Under the pieces are notes generated by a model. That model ran no database searches. It was not told the DNA's origin and worked only from the letters and a program-made list of their open reading frames with translations. This document shows, piece by piece, positions 6,107 to 9,951 of a DNA stretch of 9,951 nucleotides (its first letter is position 1; the number at the start of each line of letters is the position of its first letter). The position numbers were made by a program, and so were the translations under genes. The DNA lies in contig JANPLI010000060.1 in the NCBI GenBank assembly GCA_031426455.1, positions 1 to 9,951 of the forward strand, read 5' to 3'. Source of the stretch: JANNMJ01 sp031426455 (lineage in GTDB: Bacteria; Bacteroidota; Bacteroidia; Cytophagales; Hymenobacteraceae).

Positions 6107-7309
6107 TCCCACTACCAGCAGGGGCTTGCCGTCGGGGCCGGTGCAGGCGAAGAGCGTGTGGGGGCCACCGTCGAGCAGGCCGAGCTTTTTGCGGATAGCC
6201 GGCACGTCATCGTTGGGAAAGTTGCGGGCCGTGATCGACGCCCGGCCGTCGGGTAGCAGCGAATGCGCGTCGCGGCGGTCGTACCGGGCAGTGCCCGACA
6301 CCTGAAACTGCCGCCCCGGAAAGTCCGGCACCGCCGCCGGCCCCGTGTAGAGGTGCGTGTTGGGGTGCAGCTTTCGCAGGCCGAAATGGGCGGCGACCAG
6401 GCGCAGGGCACCGGCTTTCAACACCGTAGGCGCTGGCTCAAACAGCCACGCTTCGGGCGGGCCGAAAGCGACGGGTGCGGCTTCTTCTTCGGTAGGAGTG
6501 AAGGTAAATTGCCAGATAATCAGGCCGTCAGTGCTCAGGGCGACCGCCCGGCGTGGCGGCGGTTCGGGGCGCAATGTCCGGCCCAGTTCGTAGAGTACTT
6601 CCTTCACTTCGCCGCCGGTTTCCACCACCCAAACAGCCTGCACGGCGGCACCCAGCTGCCGGGTAGCCTGCGTGATATCGAGCAGCGGGGCGGTTTTGAG
6701 CAATACGTGCGGCGCGGCGCGGAGCAGCGCGGGGAGCAGCGTCAGCACGTCGGGGGTGCAGTCGGCCAGACCCGCTACGCGGCGCCCGGCGGCATCGCGG
6801 CGGGCGGGGTCGAGGTAGAGCCAACTGACGGCATCCGGCGCGGCGGTCGCCAACCAGTCTTCGGCGGAACCAGTCTGTAAAGTTACGTGCAATAGCCCGA
6901 GCGCCTGTGCGTTATGAGCCACCACGGCCGCCAGCGTCGGTTGTTGCTCCACGTACGTCACGCGGCCCACGGTGGCGGCGCAATGCAGCGCATCCACGCC
7001 GAAGCCGCCGGTGAGGTCGGCCAGCGATTCGGCGCCCGCCATCAGCCCGGCCTTGAAGCGGGCCGTAGCTTCGGAAGAAGCCTGTTCGACTGATAGGTTC
7101 GGCGGAAAATGCAGCCGTTCGTCCTGGGCCCAGGTAGGCAGCTTGTCGGCGGCTTTCTGCCGGGCGGCCAGCTGCGCCGCCAGCTCACGTACAGGCAGGT
7201 CGGGCCAGCGGTGCGCGGCCAGCAGCAGCCGGGCGGGGTCGGCGGCGCGGTGTTCGCGGAGCCAGGCGCGGGCGGCGGGCGTCGTGAGGGGGAGCAGAGC
7301 GGGCAGCAC
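6095..7309 (-). CDS. Class I SAM-dependent methyltransferase with THUMP-like C-terminal domain
   Basis: A 404-residue predicted methyltransferase of the Bacteroidota family related to Porphyromonas PG_1098. The N-terminal helical part (1-85: LREHRAADPARLLL, AAQLAARQKAADKLPTW) is followed by a Rossmann domain. SAM motif I is DLTGGFGVDA (98-107), the acidic residue after strand 2 is Glu121, and the catalytic-type motif is YLDPARRD (165-172). The C-terminal section (about 280-404) matches the THUMP-like domain, which suggests an RNA substrate; the actual target is unknown. The start is GTG 7309, because an in-frame TGA lies two codons upstream and the N-terminus fits the family. It is cytoplasmic and divergent from the ABC exporter. 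Its C-terminal Val and stop come from the intergenic repeat. Confidence 0.9.
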   Translation of the reverse strand: MLPALLPLTTPAARAWLREHRAADPARLLLAAHRWPDLPVRELAAQLAARQKAADKLPTWAQDERLHFPPNLSVEQASSEATARFKAGLMAGAESLADLTGGFGVDALHCAATVGRVTYVEQQPTLAAVVAHNAQALGLLHVTLQTGSAEDWLATAAPDAVSWLYLDPARRDAAGRRVAGLADCTPDVLTLLPALLRAAPHVLLKTAPLLDITQATRQLGAAVQAVWVVETGGEVKEVLYELGRTLRPEPPPRRAVALSTDGLIIWQFTFTPTEEEAAPVAFGPPEAWLFEPAPTVLKAGALRLVAAHFGLRKLHPNTHLYTGPAAVPDFPGRQFQVSGTARYDRRDAHSLLPDGRASITARNFPNDDVPAIRKKLGLLDGGPHTLFACTGPDGKPLLVVGRRV

Positions 7310-7481
7310 GCTTCAAAGGTCGGCAGGCGCGCGGGTAAGCCTCCTGCGGCGCATAAATCGCCCAACTGAAACGGGGCGAAAATCGCGGACTGACCTTTTT
7401 GGAAAGATGCTGGAGGGGTGCTACCTGCCAAAACGCCGCCGCCTGCCCGGCGGGCCCGGTTTTGCGTAGGCCACGGGCACA

Positions 7482-9362
7482 ATGGCCTCTTTTCTGAACC
7501 GCAAGCTGAATCAGCAGCTGAACCCAAACGCCCCCACCGACCCCGCCGCCCCGCCGCGCCCCACGTTCAAAGCCCGTTTTGCGGCGCTGCGGCACGTGCC
7601 GCCGTTTCTGGCCCTGATCTGGCGTACATCGCCCCGGCTGGCGCTGGCGTCGCTGGCGCTGCGGGTGGTGCGGGCGGCGCTGCCGCTGGCCATTTTGTGG
7701 GTAGGTAAGCTAATTCTGGATCAGGTGGTGGGCTTGGCCAAAATCGGCGTCACCAACGCCGACCCCGCGCCTGTGCTGCGGCTGCTGGCCATCGAGTTCG
7801 GTTTGGCGCTGCTCAGCGATGGTCTGGGCCGGCTGACGGCGCTCATCGATTCGCTGCTCGGCGACCGGTTCACGAACGAAACGTCGGTCCGGCTGATGGA
7901 ACATGCCGCCGAACTGGACCTCGACCAGTTCGAGGACGCTTCGTTCTACGACAAGCTGGAGCGCGCTCGGCGCCAGACCCAGAGCCGGACGGTGTTGCTG
8001 AGTCAGTTGCTGGGCCAGGTACAGGACCTGATCACGATGGGCTTCCTCGGCGCGGGCCTGGTGGCGTTCAACCCGTGGCTGCTGGGGCTGGTGGTGCTGG
8101 CCGTGATTCCGGCGTTTCTGGGCGAGTCGCACTTCAACGAGCGCTCCTATTCGCTCAACCATTCCTGGACGCCGGAGCGCCGCGAACTCGACTATCTGCG
8201 CTTCGTCGGGGCATCGGACGAGACGGCGAAGGAGGTTAAAATATTTGGCCTCAGCGGGTTTCTGATTGAGCGGTTCCGCACCCTGTCGCAGCAGTTTTTC
8301 GAGCAGAATCGCGCCCTCGTCAAGCGCCGCGCCGCCTGGGGCACCGTGCTGGCGGCGCTGGGGTCGGCGGGCTACTACGCCGCCTACGCCTGGATTCTGG
8401 TGCAGGCCGCGCGCGGGGCCATCAGCATCGGCTCGCTGGCGTTTCTGAGTGGCTCGTTCAGCCGCCTGCGCGGGTTGCTGGAAGCGGTGTTGGGCCGTTT
8501 TGGGGCGGTGGCCGACGGCGCGCTGTACTTGCAGGACTTTTTCGAGTTCTTCGCTATCCAGCCGCGTATCCGGCGGCCGGCGGCGGCAGTGCTGTTTCCG
8601 CACCCTATCCGGCGCGGGTTCACGTTCGAGAACGTCTCGTTTCGCTACCCGAACGCCGGGAAGTGGGCCATCGAAAACCTGTCGTTCGAGCTGCAAGCCG
8701 GGGAAAAACTGGCGCTGGTGGGCGAAAATGGCGCTGGCAAAACCACGCTCGTCAAGCTCCTGGCCCGCCTTTACGACCCCACCAAAGGCCGCATCCTGCT
8801 CGATGGCGTCGATCTGCGCGATTACGACCCCGCCGACCTGCGCCGCGAGATCGGTGTCATTTTCCAGGACTTCGTCCGGTTTCAGATGACGGCCGGCACC
8901 AACCTCGCCGTGGGCCGCATCGACGCCCGCCACGACCAGGTCCGCATCGAAGGCGCCGCCGCTCGTTCGCTGGCCGATTCCGTGGTTGCCAAGCTACCCA
9001 ATGGCTACGAGCAGGTCATTGGGCGGCGCTTCAAGGGCGGCGTCGATCTGAGCGGCGGCGAGTGGCAGAAAATCGCCCTGGGCCGGGCTTATATGCGTGA
9101 TGCCCAGTTGCTGATTCTCGATGAACCCACCGCCGCCCTCGATGCCCGCGCCGAGTTCGAGGTTTTCCAACGGTTTCACGAGCTGACGCGCGGCAAGATG
9201 GCGGTCCTGATTTCGCACCGCTTCAGCACCGTCCGGATGGCTGACCGCATTCTGGTCGTCGAAAATGGCCGGTTCGTGGAAATCGGCTCGCACGAGGAAT
9301 TGCTGGCGCGCGGCGGGCGCTACGCCGAACTGTTTCAGCTTCAGGCGGCCGGGTATCGGTAG
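7482..9362 (+). CDS. ABC exporter half-transporter (fused permease and ATPase)
   Basis: A 626-residue protein that should work as a dimer in the inner membrane. After a Pro-rich cytoplasmic N-terminus (1-40) the membrane domain has hydrophobic segments near 54-76, 100-122, 184-213 (probably two helices), 285-308 and 313-337. The FEDASFYDKLERAR coupling segment (150-163) is typical of one group of MsbA-like exporters. The ATPase has Walker A GENGAGKTT (Lys420), Q-loop Gln462, signature LSGGE (523-527), Walker B LLILDE (Glu548), D-loop ALD (552-554) and H-loop His579, so it should be active. ATG 7482 is the only good start. The substrate cannot be read from sequence; lipid, peptide or drug export are all possible. 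The spacer before it (7310-7481) shows no clear promoter. Confidence 0.93.
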   Translation: MASFLNRKLNQQLNPNAPTDPAAPPRPTFKARFAALRHVPPFLALIWRTSPRLALASLALRVVRAALPLAILWVGKLILDQVVGLAKIGVTNADPAPVLRLLAIEFGLALLSDGLGRLTALIDSLLGDRFTNETSVRLMEHAAELDLDQFEDASFYDKLERARRQTQSRTVLLSQLLGQVQDLITMGFLGAGLVAFNPWLLGLVVLAVIPAFLGESHFNERSYSLNHSWTPERRELDYLRFVGASDETAKEVKIFGLSGFLIERFRTLSQQFFEQNRALVKRRAAWGTVLAALGSAGYYAAYAWILVQAARGAISIGSLAFLSGSFSRLRGLLEAVLGRFGAVADGALYLQDFFEFFAIQPRIRRPAAAVLFPHPIRRGFTFENVSFRYPNAGKWAIENLSFELQAGEKLALVGENGAGKTTLVKLLARLYDPTKGRILLDGVDLRDYDPADLRREIGVIFQDFVRFQMTAGTNLAVGRIDARHDQVRIEGAAARSLADSVVAKLPNGYEQVIGRRFKGGVDLSGGEWQKIALGRAYMRDAQLLILDEPTAALDARAEFEVFQRFHELTRGKMAVLISHRFSTVRMADRILVVENGRFVEIGSHEELLARGGRYAELFQLQAAGYR

Positions 9363-9449
9363 CGGGTGGGGAGCGTACTGCGGTTCAAGGCTGGCACAGT
9401 TTTGCATTACGCCGGGTAACCAACCGCATCTTTTCATCTCTTGCCTCCA

Positions 9450-9872
9450 ATGACTACGCTCCGTCTCCTCACTACCGCCGCCCTGCTGGCCGTGCTGCCG
9501 CTGACCAGCTTCAGCCAGACCCAATCGACGACGAAAACCAAAAAGAAAATCTCGACCACGACGGTGGCCGTGAGCAAGCCTGCCGCCAAACCCGCACCTG
9601 TGGAAGTAAGCGAAAGCCTGTCCGGTCTCGATCTGCTGCCGAATCGCCACACCGGCGAGTTTGCCGTCCGCATCTCGCACCGGCTCACGCAGGCGGCCAC
9701 GTTTCGGCTGATCGATACCAAAACGAGCCGCTACCTGCGTACCGAACTGCTGGAAGCCAGCTCGGCGCCAGTGCGGGCGTTGCAAGTAGGTAAGTTGCCC
9801 TACGGCGAGTACAAAATGGAAGTCCTGCTGCCCGATACTGTGTACTGGAAGACGGTGCGGGTGCGGAAATAA
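9450..9872 (+). CDS. Small secreted protein with a T9SS-tail-like beta domain
   Basis: A 140-residue protein starting at ATG 9450; a TTG nine bases earlier is in frame but less likely. The first 22 residues are a clear signal peptide (LRLLTTAALLAVLPLTSFSQ, cut near FS|Q). A Thr/Lys/Ala/Pro-rich linker runs from about 23 to 55. Residues 58-140 look like one beta-sandwich domain: LLPNRHTGEFAVRI, TFRLIDTKTSRYL, LPYGEYKMEVL and a basic end WKTVRVRK. The order resembles type IX secretion sorting domains (PNP..G-strand, DxxG strand, LPxGxY, terminal K-V-hydrophobic-R/K), but the second Pro of PNP and the DxxG glycine are missing. The function is unknown. It follows the ABC exporter by 87 bases on the same strand, so co-transcription is possible. 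Confidence 0.75.
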   Translation: MTTLRLLTTAALLAVLPLTSFSQTQSTTKTKKKISTTTVAVSKPAAKPAPVEVSESLSGLDLLPNRHTGEFAVRISHRLTQAATFRLIDTKTSRYLRTELLEASSAPVRALQVGKLPYGEYKMEVLLPDTVYWKTVRVRK

Positions 9873-9916
9873 AGCTGCCAGTTGCGCTACCTGCTGGCGC
9901 AGCCAAAAGCGGGGCC

Positions 9917-9951
9917 TTGCCGCGAAGACACTAAATTGGTCTTCGCGGCAA
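9917..9951. terminator. 13-bp perfect palindrome, candidate terminator at the right edge
   Basis: TTGCCGCGAAGAC (9917-9929) and GTCTTCGCGGCAA (9939-9951) are exact reverse complements around a 9-base loop. It lies 45 bases after the stop of the small secreted protein. The window ends on the last base of the right arm, so neither a following T-run nor a longer stem can be judged. It may be an intrinsic terminator or a dispersed palindromic element. Confidence 0.65.

Noticed and set aside
7398..7430. TTTG (7398-7401) and TACCTGCC (7422-7429) as a promoter for the ABC exporter
   Set aside because: The 20-base spacing is acceptable, but the -7 box matches only part of TAnnTTTG, so it is too weak to list as a site.
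7710..8933. Minus-strand 407-codon open frame opposite the ABC exporter
   Set aside because: It is antisense to a gene with all ABC motifs intact, is Gln/Arg/Ala-biased and shows no domain; it is a GC-rich shadow frame.
8994..9785. Minus-strand 263-codon frame overlapping the exporter end and the small secreted gene
   Set aside because: It overlaps two better supported genes on the other strand and has no recognisable feature.

Overview
The window reads as chromosomal DNA of a GC-rich member of the Bacteroidota, most likely a Cytophagales (Hymenobacter/Spirosoma-like). The evidence is a BtuB/BtuG-type vitamin B12 uptake pair, a methyltransferase with the THUMP-like C-terminus typical of this phylum, a perfect TAnnTTTG promoter box, and a possible type IX secretion-style tail. 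The genus cannot be fixed from this sequence alone.

Layout from left to right: (1) bases 1-137 hold a 7-bp tandem array and an inverted copy of it that supplies the stop codon of a minus-strand esterase (115-1071). (2) A 342-bp divergent spacer without genes leads to a small secreted plus-strand protein (1414-1836). (3) A perfect 22-bp stem-loop (1878-1925) separates that gene from a converging minus-strand B12 uptake operon: promoter (5347-5354), cobalamin riboswitch (about 5152-5337), BtuB-like TonB-dependent receptor (5090-3084) and BtuG-like surface lipoprotein (3048-1945). (4) Divergent from the riboswitch is a 3-methyladenine DNA glycosylase (5442-6023). It converges, across an 8-bp-unit inverted repeat (6018-6106), with a minus-strand methyltransferase (7309-6095). 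(5) Divergent from that is a full-length ABC exporter half-transporter (7482-9362), followed by a small secreted beta-rich protein (9450-9872) and a 13-bp palindrome at the right edge.

How the genes work together: the clearest unit is B12 acquisition. The riboswitch should shut off the receptor and its B12-capturing lipoprotein when cobalamin is plentiful; no inner-membrane BtuCDF genes are in the window, so that step must be encoded elsewhere. The other genes look like independent housekeeping or envelope genes. The most unusual feature is that short G/A-rich repeats, partly in inverted orientation, sit exactly at gene ends and supply the stop codons of three genes. No new defence or mobile system is visible.
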